In this document: piece by piece, positions 1-8,199 of the stretch
Layout of the letters: each line of letters starts with the position of its first letter
How positions within the stretch are numbered: the stretch's first letter is position 1
Assembly (NCBI RefSeq): GCF_030406665.1
Contig: NZ_CP129121.1
Coordinates: forward strand, 1,116,001 to 1,180,000
Reading direction: 5' to 3'
Length of the DNA stretch: 64,000 nt
Origin: Halomonas halophila
GTDB lineage: Bacteria; Pseudomonadota; Gammaproteobacteria; Pseudomonadales; Halomonadaceae
Notes under the pieces: model-generated
The model's input: only the letters and a program-made list of their open reading frames with translations
What the model was told of the DNA's origin: nothing
The model's database searches: none
Position numbers and translations under genes: made by a program

Positions 1-1221
1 CGCTATACCGTGATCCTCTACAACCTGGCCAACGGCCTGGCCTTCTGCTTCCTGGCCGGGGCCATGATCACGGTGTCCGCCACGGCCGTGGGGGTGTGGT
101 TCGGCTTCCCGCTGCCGACGCTCTCGGATCTGATGCCCAACAGCGTCGGCTGGGTGCTGAGCGTGCTCGGTGTAGGCATCGTCATCACCCTGGTGGCCGC
201 TTACGGCTATCGTTTCGTCTCCTGGTTCGCCAATATCGCCGCACCCTGGATGGTGCTGATCTTCCTGGGCTTCGGCATCGTCTCGCTGAAGTGGTTCATC
301 GATGCCACGGGCACCGGGGGGGGATCTCCCGCCGACCTGTGGGCGCTGGCCGAGACGGCGATCTGGACCGGGGTGCAGGTGCCCGGGCAGCCGGATTTCT
401 CGATCTGGCATGTGATCTTCTTCGCCTGGTTCGCCAACATGGCCATGCACGTCGGCATGTCCGACCTCTCGGTGCTGCGCTTCGCCCGCAAGAGCTGGTA
501 CAGCATCGCCTCGGCGGCGGGTATGTACGTCGGCCACTTCATGGCCTGGCTGGCCGCTTCCATGCTGTTCGCGTTCCAGATGTATGAGGCGGGGCTGACC
601 TCCGACAGCGCCATGATCGCCGCGGCAGAGGCCGGGCAGATCCCCAATCCGTTGCCCGGGCCCCTGGCCGATCAGGCGTTGGGCGTTGCGGGACTGATCT
701 GCGTGATCATCGCCGGTTGGACCACCGCCAACCCGACCATCTACCGCGCCGGGCTGGCCTTCCAGGCGGTGATTCCCCGGGTCTCCCGCTTCAAGGTGAC
801 CATCGGCACCGGCCTGTTGACCACCTTCGTGGCGATGTTCCCGGGCGTGGCGATGCAGCTGCTGGGGTTCGTGGCGCTCTATGGCCTGCTGCTGATGCCG
901 ATCGGCGCGGTGATCTTCATCGACTTCTGGGTGCTGCCGAAGCTGGGGCTCAAGAGCTTCTATGCCGAGTATGCCGGTCGCCGGATCACCTATCCGGTGC
1001 TAGGCACCTGGCTGATCACCCTGGCGATCTGCCTGTTCTTGGTGAAGTTCGCCGAGATCGAGATCTTCTTCGTCGCCCTGCCGGGCTGGTTCATCGCCGC
1101 GGCGCTGTTCATCGGCCTGAGCCTGATGGCTCAGCGATCGAGCGCTCACCCTGCCAGCGAGGGAATCCGGGTGGCCGGCAGCGCGTCTCCCATCGCCACG
1201 AACGCCTCGAGCAAGGAGTAA
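1..1221 (+). CDS. NCS1-family (purine/cytosine permease-like) transporter, 5' end outside window
   Basis: This is the C-terminal ~406 residues of an inner-membrane secondary transporter; the frame is open to the first base, so the true start lies upstream. About ten strongly hydrophobic segments are visible. The stretch reading AGWTTANPTIYRAGLAFQ is typical of nucleobase:cation symporter-1 proteins, which import purines, pyrimidines, hydantoins or related rings with Na+ or H+. The substrate cannot be told from this fragment. An AAGGAG just before its stop codon serves the small downstream gene, so the two are very probably cotranscribed. Family assignment is fairly sure, substrate unknown. 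Confidence 0.75.
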   Translation, partial: RYTVILYNLANGLAFCFLAGAMITVSATAVGVWFGFPLPTLSDLMPNSVGWVLSVLGVGIVITLVAAYGYRFVSWFANIAAPWMVLIFLGFGIVSLKWFIDATGTGGGSPADLWALAETAIWTGVQVPGQPDFSIWHVIFFAWFANMAMHVGMSDLSVLRFARKSWYSIASAAGMYVGHFMAWLAASMLFAFQMYEAGLTSDSAMIAAAEAGQIPNPLPGPLADQALGVAGLICVIIAGWTTANPTIYRAGLAFQAVIPRVSRFKVTIGTGLLTTFVAMFPGVAMQLLGFVALYGLLLMPIGAVIFIDFWVLPKLGLKSFYAEYAGRRITYPVLGTWLITLAICLFLVKFAEIEIFFVALPGWFIAAALFIGLSLMAQRSSAHPASEGIRVAGSASPIATNASSKE

Positions 1222-1225
1222 CCCC

Positions 1226-1429
1226 ATGCGCAAGCTGCTTCAGACCATCTCGATCGCGATGCCGGTATTGACCGTGTTGTTCCCCGTGCTCTACCTGGTC
1301 GACGCCATGGGTGAAACGGCGATGAAGTGGGCCATGCTGGTGGTCACGGTCGTCTGGTTCGCGGTCACGCCGCTGTGGATGGGCAGGGAAGACCACGCCG
1401 CCGCGGCCGGAGCGCCTACCGCAGAATAA
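1226..1429 (+). CDS. Small two-helix membrane protein
   Basis: A 67-residue protein with two hydrophobic segments (about residues 8-28 and 33-52) and a short polar, alanine-rich tail. It starts 4 nt after the stop of the permease gene, with AAGGAG about 8 nt upstream of the ATG overlapping that stop. The arrangement suggests a small partner or stabiliser of the permease, but that is inference. I do not recognise the family. Confidence 0.6.
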   Translation: MRKLLQTISIAMPVLTVLFPVLYLVDAMGETAMKWAMLVVTVVWFAVTPLWMGREDHAAAAGAPTAE

Positions 1430-1563
1430 CCGCCCCGGGATCGCCGGCATCGCGGCACTTCCCGATCACTCGATACACGTTCTCATGCCCTCGCCAGTCC
1501 GGCGAGGGCGGGATTCCCTGTTGCCATGGGACGCCAATAACGCATCACTGGAGCACCACGGAT

Positions 1564-2919
1564 ATGGAAATATTGCATTTGGCGATCGCCATCGCCCTGA
1601 TCCTGCTACTGATCCTTTACCTCAGGCTGAATGCCGCCATCAGCCTGATCATCGGCAGCCTTTATCTGGGGCTCGCCATGCAGCTGGGCATGACCGGCAC
1701 GGTCGATGCCATCAGCAGTGGTTTCGGCGGCATCATGGCCGGAATCGGGCTACCGATCGGCTTCGGCGTGATCATCGGCCAGCTGATGAGCGACTCGGGC
1801 TCGGCCCACAAGATCGCCCACACTCTGGTGGCGAGTGCGCCGCGCAGTGCGGGGCTCTATGTGCTGGGGCTGACGGGCTTCCTGCTGTCGATCCCGGTAT
1901 TCTTCGACGTCACCTTCGTGATCCTGGTACCGCTCGGGGTGGCATTGGCCCGAACGCTGGGCAAGCCGCTGCCTTATGCCATCGGTGCCCTGGTCATCGG
2001 GGCCGCGACGTCGCATACCATCGTGCCGCCCACGCCCAACCCTCTTGCCGCCGCCACGATCCTGGACTTCGATATCGGGGTCATGACCTTCGCCGGCCTG
2101 GGCGTTGGACTCATCACCTCGTTGATCGTGATGAAACTCTATTTCCTGCTGCTGGACTGCGGGATCTGGAATCAGCGCAAGGATGAGATGGGCGTGGCCC
2201 AGCAGGCGCCGGAAGACGACAGCCGTCGGGAGATCCCCGATATCCCGCTGTGGATGGCCCTCACGCCGGTGGCCCTGCCCATCCTGTTGATCCTCAGTGG
2301 CACCGTCTACGACTACTGTCAGCAACTGGGCCTGGTGGCGGGCGACGAACTGCCCGCGTTCATCGCCTTTCTGAGTGACCGTATCGTCGCCCTGATGGCC
2401 GGCGCCCTGGCGGCCTATGCGGTTGCGGCGCGAGACATGGGACGTCAGGCCCGGGACGATTCGGCCTCGCGCGGTCTGCAGACCGCCGGCGTCGTGTTGC
2501 TGGTCACCGGCGCGGGCGGCTCTCTGGGCAAGGTGATCGAGACCACCCAGATCGGCCAGATGCTGGTCGACAGCCTCTTCCAGGAGACCCAGTCGGCGCT
2601 CGGGATGGTCCTGCTGACCTACGCCCTTGCCGCCATTTTCCGCATCGCCCAGGGATCGGGGACCGTCGCCGGCATCACCGCCATGACCATCATGGCTGGC
2701 GCGGCATCGACGGGCGTCGTTGACCCGTTGTGGATCGCGCTGGCTGCCTTGTCCGGTGGCATCAGCATCGGCCACGTCAACGACAGTGGCTTCTGGATCA
2801 CCACCCAGCTTGCCGGTTTCAGCGTCCGCGGTGGCTTCAAGACCTACACCCTGGGCGAGGCGCTGGTCTCGCTGATGATCCTGGCGTTGACGCTGGTCGG
2901 CGCCACGCTCTGGTCTTGA
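1564..2919 (+). CDS. GntP-family gluconate:H+ symporter
   Basis: A 451-residue inner-membrane carrier of the size usual for GntP/GntT. The N-terminus (residues 1-60) has the family's two hydrophobic helices and the GFGGIMAGIGLPIGFGVIIG stretch. The SHTIVPPTPNP and GSGTVAGITAMTIMAG segments further on are also characteristic. The ATG is preceded by GGAG at 1550-1553. GntP carriers import gluconate and related sugar acids. Here it stands next to uronate-degradation genes that yield 2-keto-3-deoxygluconate, so a sugar acid substrate is likely. The exact substrate is not shown. Confidence 0.85.
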   Translation: MEILHLAIAIALILLLILYLRLNAAISLIIGSLYLGLAMQLGMTGTVDAISSGFGGIMAGIGLPIGFGVIIGQLMSDSGSAHKIAHTLVASAPRSAGLYVLGLTGFLLSIPVFFDVTFVILVPLGVALARTLGKPLPYAIGALVIGAATSHTIVPPTPNPLAAATILDFDIGVMTFAGLGVGLITSLIVMKLYFLLLDCGIWNQRKDEMGVAQQAPEDDSRREIPDIPLWMALTPVALPILLILSGTVYDYCQQLGLVAGDELPAFIAFLSDRIVALMAGALAAYAVAARDMGRQARDDSASRGLQTAGVVLLVTGAGGSLGKVIETTQIGQMLVDSLFQETQSALGMVLLTYALAAIFRIAQGSGTVAGITAMTIMAGAASTGVVDPLWIALAALSGGISIGHVNDSGFWITTQLAGFSVRGGFKTYTLGEALVSLMILALTLVGATLWS

Positions 2920-2938
2920 GCCTGCCCGACCGTCGTCG

Positions 2939-2976
2939 AGCCCAGACTGGGGCGCAGAAGTGCTCCAGTCTGGGGC
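2939..2976. terminator. Stem-loop between convergent genes
   Basis: AGCCCAGACTGG (2939-2950) pairs with CCAGTCTGGGGCT (2964-2976) around a 13-nt loop, with one bulged base. It lies between the 3' ends of gntP (+) and the epimerase-like gene (-). There is no clear T-run on either side, so it may be a weak or factor-assisted bidirectional terminator. Confidence 0.5.
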
Positions 2977-3032
2977 TCCCTTGGCGTCGCGTCAGGGGGC
3001 AATGACAAGACAGTGGCCGCCTCCACCTTCGA

Positions 3033-3875
3033 TTACAGTCGGGCGAAGTCGGGTTGGAAGCGATTCAGGAAAGCCATGACGTCCTCGAGATCGACAAGCT
3101 CGACCTCATCCAGGATGACGTTGAGATTCGGCTTGCGAGGGGCCAGCCACTCGAACAGGAAGGCATAATCGAGCAAGCCCTGGCCGACGGCAGCGGGTCG
3201 TAGAGCGCCATCCGATATGCGAACGTCCTTGGCATGCATCACGGCAATTCTATCCCCCCATGAGTCGAGCGCCTCGCGGAAGATATCCCGCTGCCGTGCG
3301 TAGTTATCGATGGTGAGGAAGTTGACCGGATCGAAGATGATCTGCAGGTTGGGAGAATCCACGCTGTCCAGCAGTCGCGTCACGGTCTCGGGAGAGTAGA
3401 CGGGGTGGTTGACCCCAGGCTCGATGCCGACGATCACGCCGAAGCATTCCGCCTCCTCGACCAGCTCCCTGACACTCTCGATGACCGCTTGCAAGGGAGC
3501 CTCGCGAAAATTGTCCTCGGTATAGACGATATCGGCATTGACGTTGCCGGTCTCCGTGCCCACGATGCCGCAGCCGAAGTCACGGGCGTGGCGCAGGTGT
3601 TCCTTGAAGCGAGTCAAGGCGCTGCGTCTCTCATCCGGGTCGGGATGAATGATATTGACATAACATCCCAGCACGGCGATCTGCACATCCTGGCGACGAA
3701 AGGCACTGGCGATACGATGAGCCAGGCCGGGGGTGAGGCTGCCGGGTGGGGTGGGAATGTCGAATGACTTGCTCGGCGCCAACTGGACCGAACCGAGCCC
3801 GCGTCGCGCGATGTCCGCGACCAGATCGTCAAGGGGCTGTGTCTCCAGATCGTGTGCCCTAATGCCAATGTTCAC
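3033..3875 (-). CDS. Sugar phosphate isomerase/epimerase family protein (TIM barrel)
   Basis: A 280-residue protein of the xylose isomerase-like TIM-barrel superfamily, which includes sugar epimerases and keto-isomerases. Visible barrel signatures include IGIEPGVNHPVYSPET near the middle, FDPVNFLTID and MHAKDVRI, which carry the usual metal-binding Glu, Asp and His. I chose the GTG at 3875 because AGGAGG (3881-3886) lies 5 nt upstream; longer in-frame starts lack this. No signal peptide, so cytoplasmic. It is the last gene of the minus-strand uronate cluster and probably isomerises or epimerises a sugar from that pathway. The substrate is not determinable. Confidence 0.75.
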   Translation of the reverse strand: MNIGIRAHDLETQPLDDLVADIARRGLGSVQLAPSKSFDIPTPPGSLTPGLAHRIASAFRRQDVQIAVLGCYVNIIHPDPDERRSALTRFKEHLRHARDFGCGIVGTETGNVNADIVYTEDNFREAPLQAVIESVRELVEEAECFGVIVGIEPGVNHPVYSPETVTRLLDSVDSPNLQIIFDPVNFLTIDNYARQRDIFREALDSWGDRIAVMHAKDVRISDGALRPAAVGQGLLDYAFLFEWLAPRKPNLNVILDEVELVDLEDVMAFLNRFQPDFARL

Positions 3876-3925
3876 GTTTTCCTCCTGTTGGCTTGTGACT
3901 AGGTGGCTAGCGATGCCTGCGGTCG

Positions 3926-3997
3926 AAGTGAGCCCATACGTTGTCGCATCGACTGACGGCATTCTCGACAGCTATGCATGACTCAAAGTGAGCCCAT
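3926..3997. repeat. Direct repeat pair in the epimerase-like gene's upstream region
   Basis: The 12-mer AAGTGAGCCCAT occurs at 3926-3937 and again at 3986-3997, exactly 60 bp apart, between the start of the TIM-barrel gene and the end of dctP. The sequence between the copies is not itself repeated. It could be a pair of binding sites; nothing else supports a function. Confidence 0.4.
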
Positions 3998-4010
3998 GCC
4001 ATGGAAAGTG

Positions 4011-4046
4011 ACCGAGGGCTGCCGAGTGGAACGGGCCGCCCTCGGT
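4011..4046 (-). terminator. Stem-loop after dctP
   Basis: ACCGAGGGC (4011-4019) and GCCCTCGGT (4038-4046) form a 9-bp stem 8 nt past the dctP stop on the minus strand. There is no T-run. A terminator or 3'-end stabiliser is the likely role. Confidence 0.5.
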
Positions 4047-4053
4047 CGTGGGG

Positions 4054-5055
4054 TTACTTGTCGCTCAACTCTTTGATCTGTTGATAGAGCGCATATTTCT
4101 CTGGCTCATCCTGAAGACGGTCGTACATCGGTTGAACGGCCTCCTGGAAGGGTGCAATATCGACGTCATTGATTTCGACGCCGAAGTCGTTGCGGATCCG
4201 ATCACGCGCCGCCGCGACGGCCTCCGACCAGCGCTCGGTCTGGAACTCGGTCGATGCCTCGATAGCCTCCATGACGGCGGCACGCTGGGTATCCGACAGC
4301 CTGGAGAGAGTGTTGCTGTTGAACAGGATGATATCGGGAATACGGGTGTGACCATCCAGGGAGTAATGACCGACTACCTCGCCATGACGCGCCGTGGTAA
4401 GAGCGAATTCGTTGTTTTCGGCACCATCCAGAATGCCCTGCTGGAGGGCCGTATAAACTTCTTCCTGAGCCATCACGACAGGTGAGGCTCCCAGCAGCTC
4501 CATGGTGTCGACCGCGGTCTGGCTCTGCATCACCCGTATCTTCTTGCCCGCTAGATCCGAAACTTCATCGACCGGGGTCTCCGCGGTGTAGAAGTTGCGC
4601 TGGCCAGAGTCGTACCAGCCCACACCGACGAAGCCTTGGTCCTGGGTGGACTGATAGACGTCACCCATGATGGCCTCTCTCTTCATGACTCTGTAGAAGT
4701 GATCCTGGTCATCGAACAAGTAAGGCATGGAGAAGACCTCATAGAGAGGAGAGAAACTTCCCATCAGGCCCCCAGATACCTTGGTCATATCGATGGCGCC
4801 CGTCTGTAACATCTCGACCAGTTCGCTCTCTCCCCCAAGCTGGCTGTCCGGGAAATAAGTGACCGTGATAGAGCCATCCGATTTCTCCTCCACGAGTTCG
4901 CCGAACCTGGCCAAGGCATCCTTGACAGGTTGAGAGTTCTGAGAATAGGCCAGCTTGAGATTGACGTTGTCATCGGCCTGTGACGAGACGGACACCAGCG
5001 ACAGGGTAGCGATGGCTGCAGCCAGGATGGTCTTGGCGTGATGTGGCGTGTTCAT
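4054..5055 (-). CDS. dctP: TRAP transporter substrate-binding protein (DctP family)
   Basis: A 333-residue periplasmic binding protein. It has an N-terminal signal peptide (residues 1-27, ending near VSSQA) and the TRAP-SBP hallmarks: LGGESELVEMLQTGAIDM, FDDQDHFYRVM and the RVMQSQTAVDTMELLGASPV region that positions the carboxylate-binding Arg. TRAP systems take up carboxylated compounds driven by Na+. With KdgM porin, GH105 and kduID around it, the likely ligand is a uronate or an unsaturated oligogalacturonide (inference). It sits downstream of GH105 in the same operon and is set off by a small stem-loop at about 5094-5116. Confidence 0.85.
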   Translation of the reverse strand: MNTPHHAKTILAAAIATLSLVSVSSQADDNVNLKLAYSQNSQPVKDALARFGELVEEKSDGSITVTYFPDSQLGGESELVEMLQTGAIDMTKVSGGLMGSFSPLYEVFSMPYLFDDQDHFYRVMKREAIMGDVYQSTQDQGFVGVGWYDSGQRNFYTAETPVDEVSDLAGKKIRVMQSQTAVDTMELLGASPVVMAQEEVYTALQQGILDGAENNEFALTTARHGEVVGHYSLDGHTRIPDIILFNSNTLSRLSDTQRAAVMEAIEASTEFQTERWSEAVAAARDRIRNDFGVEINDVDIAPFQEAVQPMYDRLQDEPEKYALYQQIKELSDK

Positions 5056-5117
5056 GGTCGACTCTTTGGTTTTGTCTTGTTGGTTCGAGCATCATTTCTC
5101 TCCAATCGAAGAGAAAA

Positions 5118-6257
5118 TCAGAGATACGTTCTCATGTATTCGGAAAGGCATAGGATGGCCATGGCCTGTCCGTAGGGCATGGATGTCAGTGGGATATCCC
5201 GGTAGTAGTCAAGGTCGTCGCCCATGGCAGTGCCGAACGAGACCTGCGCTATCTCCCCGTCCTCATTGACGTTGTCGATTACCCCTTGAACGGCCTTTTC
5301 CGCCATTTCGTAGTAGGTGGCATCGAGGTATCTCATCCGAATACCCTTGAGGATGCCGTAGGCGAAACCGGCCGTGGCCGACGCCTCCTGATAAGAGGAG
5401 GGGTCATCGAGCAGTGTGTGCCAGAGACCAGAATCTTCTTGCCATGTGGCGAGCGATTCGACCTGTGATTCCAGGACCTGAATCAGGTAGCGACGAAAGG
5501 GATCTCGGGCCGGTAGATCGAGGAGCTCAAGGAACTCGGGGATGACGATGGTCAGCCAGCTATTGCCACGCGCCCAACGGGCTTTGGCGAAATTATGGTG
5601 ACCGTCGAATGTCCAGCCATGGAACCAGGCTCCTGTCTCGCGATCCATCAGATACTGCACATGGATCAGGAACTGGTACTTTGCCTCCTCGACGTAGTCT
5701 TCACGGCCGAGCAGTCGTCCAATCTTGGCCAGGGGAAGCACGCTCATCATCAGGGTGTCATCCCACAGCTGCTGGTGGTTTTCGCTGTTGTAGACGACGT
5801 GTTGAAGGCCACCCTTGTCGGTGCGAGGCATATCATGCATGACCCAGTCGGCCCAGGCTTGCAGGTACGGCAACCACTCCTTGCGACCCGTTTCCTCGTA
5901 TCGGTAGGCGAGGGTCAGAAATGGGCACACAGTATTGACGTTTTTGGTAGCCAAGCGCTCCTGGAACCGGTCATGGAACCAGTCGTCGATGATGGATAAT
6001 GCCTCGGTGTCGCCGGTCTGCTCATAGTATCTGTAGATGCCATACAGGCCGATGCCATGAGTCCACTCCCAGCCGGCCCACCCCTTGGTATCGATCGTAC
6101 GCCCATCGTCAAGGTGGAGCAGGAATTCTCCTGTGTCATCTTGGATGTTGACCAAGTTGTCGATGGTCCGCTTGATCAGTCTTTTTACGTCACCTTGACT
6201 GATGAAGCGTTCTTCCTGCCTGAGCAGTGGGCTATGGCTAACGCTGAATGTTTTCAT
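5118..6257 (-). CDS. Glycoside hydrolase family 105 (unsaturated uronyl hydrolase, YteR-like)
   Basis: A 379-residue (alpha/alpha)6-barrel hydrolase. GH105/GH88 enzymes hydrate the C4-C5 double bond of unsaturated galacturonyl or glucuronyl residues left by polysaccharide lyases, releasing 5-keto-4-deoxyuronate. Typical stretches are WAGWEWTHGIGLYGIYRYY, HQQLWDDTLMMSVLPLAKIGR, which carries the candidate catalytic Asp in DDTLM, and WARGNSWL. No signal peptide, so it acts in the cytoplasm on imported material. The ATG at 6257 has GAG upstream. A longer TTG start at 6296 would overlap the dctM stop and is less likely. Its product feeds KduI. Confidence 0.85.
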   Translation of the reverse strand: MKTFSVSHSPLLRQEERFISQGDVKRLIKRTIDNLVNIQDDTGEFLLHLDDGRTIDTKGWAGWEWTHGIGLYGIYRYYEQTGDTEALSIIDDWFHDRFQERLATKNVNTVCPFLTLAYRYEETGRKEWLPYLQAWADWVMHDMPRTDKGGLQHVVYNSENHQQLWDDTLMMSVLPLAKIGRLLGREDYVEEAKYQFLIHVQYLMDRETGAWFHGWTFDGHHNFAKARWARGNSWLTIVIPEFLELLDLPARDPFRRYLIQVLESQVESLATWQEDSGLWHTLLDDPSSYQEASATAGFAYGILKGIRMRYLDATYYEMAEKAVQGVIDNVNEDGEIAQVSFGTAMGDDLDYYRDIPLTSMPYGQAMAILCLSEYMRTYL

Positions 6258-6292
6258 GTCTTTCTCACGTATGGGTGTGGATTTGATGTGTT

Positions 6293-7591
6293 TCAAAGCC
6301 CCATGGCGCGGGGAAGGAACATCGTGATCGATGGGATGTAGGTGATCAGTAGCAGCGTCACCAGGATCACCAAATAGAATGGAAGAAGTGGGAGTAATAA
6401 ATTTTCGACTTTTTCTTTGGCGATTCCGGCGCCGATGAAGAGTCCCGTTCCCACGGGTGGGGTGATGGTGCCGATGCAGAGGTTGAATACCATGATGATG
6501 CCGAAGTGTATCGGGTCGATGCCGATTGCCGAGGTGATCGGCAGCAGGATTGGCGTGAAGATCAATATCGCCGGCCCGATGTCCATGAAGCAGCCGATGA
6601 TCAGCAACATGGCCGTGATGATTAGCAGGACGATGACCGGGTTGTCGGAGAGTCCAAGGATCGCGTCGCTCAGGGCGGCGGGTAGGCCGGTGATGGACAT
6701 GGCGAACGACATCGCGGAGGACGCGGCGAGAAGAAACATGATGACGCCGGTAGTCTCGGTTGCCTTGATCAACGAGACCAGGAGGCCTCTGAGGTCGATG
6801 GTCCGATAGACGACCATCGTCAGAAACATGGTGTAGATGACCGAGATGGCCGATGCCTCGACCGCGGTGAAGATGCCGAAGACGATGCCGCCGATGATGA
6901 TTGCGATCAGCATCAGACTGGGCATGGCCTGAGCGATAACCGCCTGCACCGAGCTATCCCGCAGGTTCAGCTTCGTCGTATAATTCCGGGACTTGGCGAT
7001 CAGGTAGGCCACCAGGATACAACCACCACCCCATAGACAACCCGCGACGAGTCCCCCGGCAAAAAGGGCGGATATAGAGGTGCCACCGCTGGCCAGGGCG
7101 TAAAGAATGAAGGCGGTCGTCGGAGGAATTAACATGCCTGTCGGTGCCGAGGCGATATTGGCAGATGCCGAGAAGGGCCGGCTATAGCCTTCTTTCTCCC
7201 CCATGGGAACCATGACGCCACCGATGGATGTCGAGGCGGCGATTGCCGAGCCAGAGATGGCCCCGAACATCATGTTGCCCACGATATTGGTATGGGCCAG
7301 TGAGCCAGGAATTCTTCCACTAAACAACTTGGCGAAATTGACCAGTCTTAGGGCTATGCCACCATTATTCATCAGCACACCCGAGAGTATGAAGAAGGGC
7401 ACCGCCAGCAAGGTGAAGCTGTCGAGGCTGGAGACCATCTTCTGTGCCGTGGTGAAGATGGCGACATCGACAGGAAGTGCCAGGAGAACCGTTACCGCTG
7501 ATGAGGCAGCGATGCAGATTCCGATGGGAACTCCGGCGATCAGGAGTCCGAGAAACGATAAGATCAATACTAAACCGGCATCCAAGATCAT
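6293..7591 (-). CDS. dctM: TRAP transporter large permease (DctM)
   Basis: A 432-residue membrane protein with about 12 hydrophobic segments. It has the DctM signature segments GVMVPMGEKEGYSRPFSAS, PTGMLIPPTTAFILYALASG and the C-terminal NLCIGTITPPVGTGLFIGAGIAKE. It forms the ion-coupled translocation channel with the small subunit encoded just upstream. An AGGAG inside the end of dctQ lies a few nucleotides before the ATG, and the two genes are separated by 2 nt, so they are translationally linked. Confidence 0.9.
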   Translation of the reverse strand: MILDAGLVLILSFLGLLIAGVPIGICIAASSAVTVLLALPVDVAIFTTAQKMVSSLDSFTLLAVPFFILSGVLMNNGGIALRLVNFAKLFSGRIPGSLAHTNIVGNMMFGAISGSAIAASTSIGGVMVPMGEKEGYSRPFSASANIASAPTGMLIPPTTAFILYALASGGTSISALFAGGLVAGCLWGGGCILVAYLIAKSRNYTTKLNLRDSSVQAVIAQAMPSLMLIAIIIGGIVFGIFTAVEASAISVIYTMFLTMVVYRTIDLRGLLVSLIKATETTGVIMFLLAASSAMSFAMSITGLPAALSDAILGLSDNPVIVLLIITAMLLIIGCFMDIGPAILIFTPILLPITSAIGIDPIHFGIIMVFNLCIGTITPPVGTGLFIGAGIAKEKVENLLLPLLPFYLVILVTLLLITYIPSITMFLPRAMGL

Positions 7592-7593
7592 GA

Positions 7594-8079
7594 TTATTGA
7601 CTCCTGGATAGGTGGCAGGCGTGAAAAAGATCAAGGCAGTTCATCAGGCAGTAAGTCACGATAATGGAGCCAGAAGCTGGTAGCGATAGATAGAGGAAAC
7701 CTTTGGGTATTTCCAGCATGGGATAGATTTGGCTCATGGTGTTGGAGGCCGCCTGTGCACCGCCATATATCATCACCAAACCGGCGAACGCGATGAACAG
7801 GATCTCGATGGACATATCCAGAGTGGCTTTCCAGATTCCACTTAGCCTATCCGTCAGCAAGGTCAGGCTCACATGCTCACGTCGCCCCGCTACATACGCG
7901 ATGGCGATCATTGATAGCCATACCAGCGAGAAGCGAAGGAAGGCTTCCGATATCGTGCTGGGACTGTTGAGGGCATAACGGCTGATGACTTGCCAGCTTG
8001 CCGCTACCACCATGACGATAAAAAGTCCACAGCAAACGGCCTGAATGAACCTGTCAAGAAGGCTGCGCATGTGTACCAT
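7594..8079 (-). CDS. dctQ: TRAP transporter small permease (DctQ)
   Basis: A 161-residue protein with four hydrophobic helices, the length and topology of DctQ subunits. The segment ISRYALNSPSTISEAFLRFSLVWLSMIAIAYVAGRREHVSLT matches the conserved DctQ core. It associates with DctM in the inner membrane. The ATG at 8079 is preceded by AGGAAG. It is the first gene of the TRAP/GH105 operon; the porin gene lies 120 nt upstream on the same strand. Confidence 0.85.
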   Translation of the reverse strand: MVHMRSLLDRFIQAVCCGLFIVMVVAASWQVISRYALNSPSTISEAFLRFSLVWLSMIAIAYVAGRREHVSLTLLTDRLSGIWKATLDMSIEILFIAFAGLVMIYGGAQAASNTMSQIYPMLEIPKGFLYLSLPASGSIIVTYCLMNCLDLFHACHLSRSQ

Positions 8080-8162
8080 TCTGACTTCCTCATTGAGCGG
8101 AGGATTTAAAGTGATTCATGTCTCGTATCATGTCACCTTCCTCTCGTCCATCTCATGAATTT

Positions 8163-8187
8163 CAGGGAAGGGGATACCCCTTCCCTG
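8163..8187 (-). terminator. Perfect hairpin between kdgM-type porin and dctQ
   Basis: CAGGGAAGGGG (8163-8173) and CCCCTTCCCTG (8177-8187) form a perfect 11-bp stem with a 3-nt loop, 12 nt past the porin stop on the minus strand. There is no T-run. It may end or stabilise the porin mRNA and lower expression of the downstream TRAP genes. Confidence 0.5.
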
Positions 8188-8199
8188 GCTCGATTGAGA

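Noticed and set aside
6258..6296. Longer GH105 protein starting at the TTG overlapping the dctM stop
   Set aside because: The extra 13 residues do not resemble a signal peptide, and the ATG at 6257 is a better start with GAG upstream.
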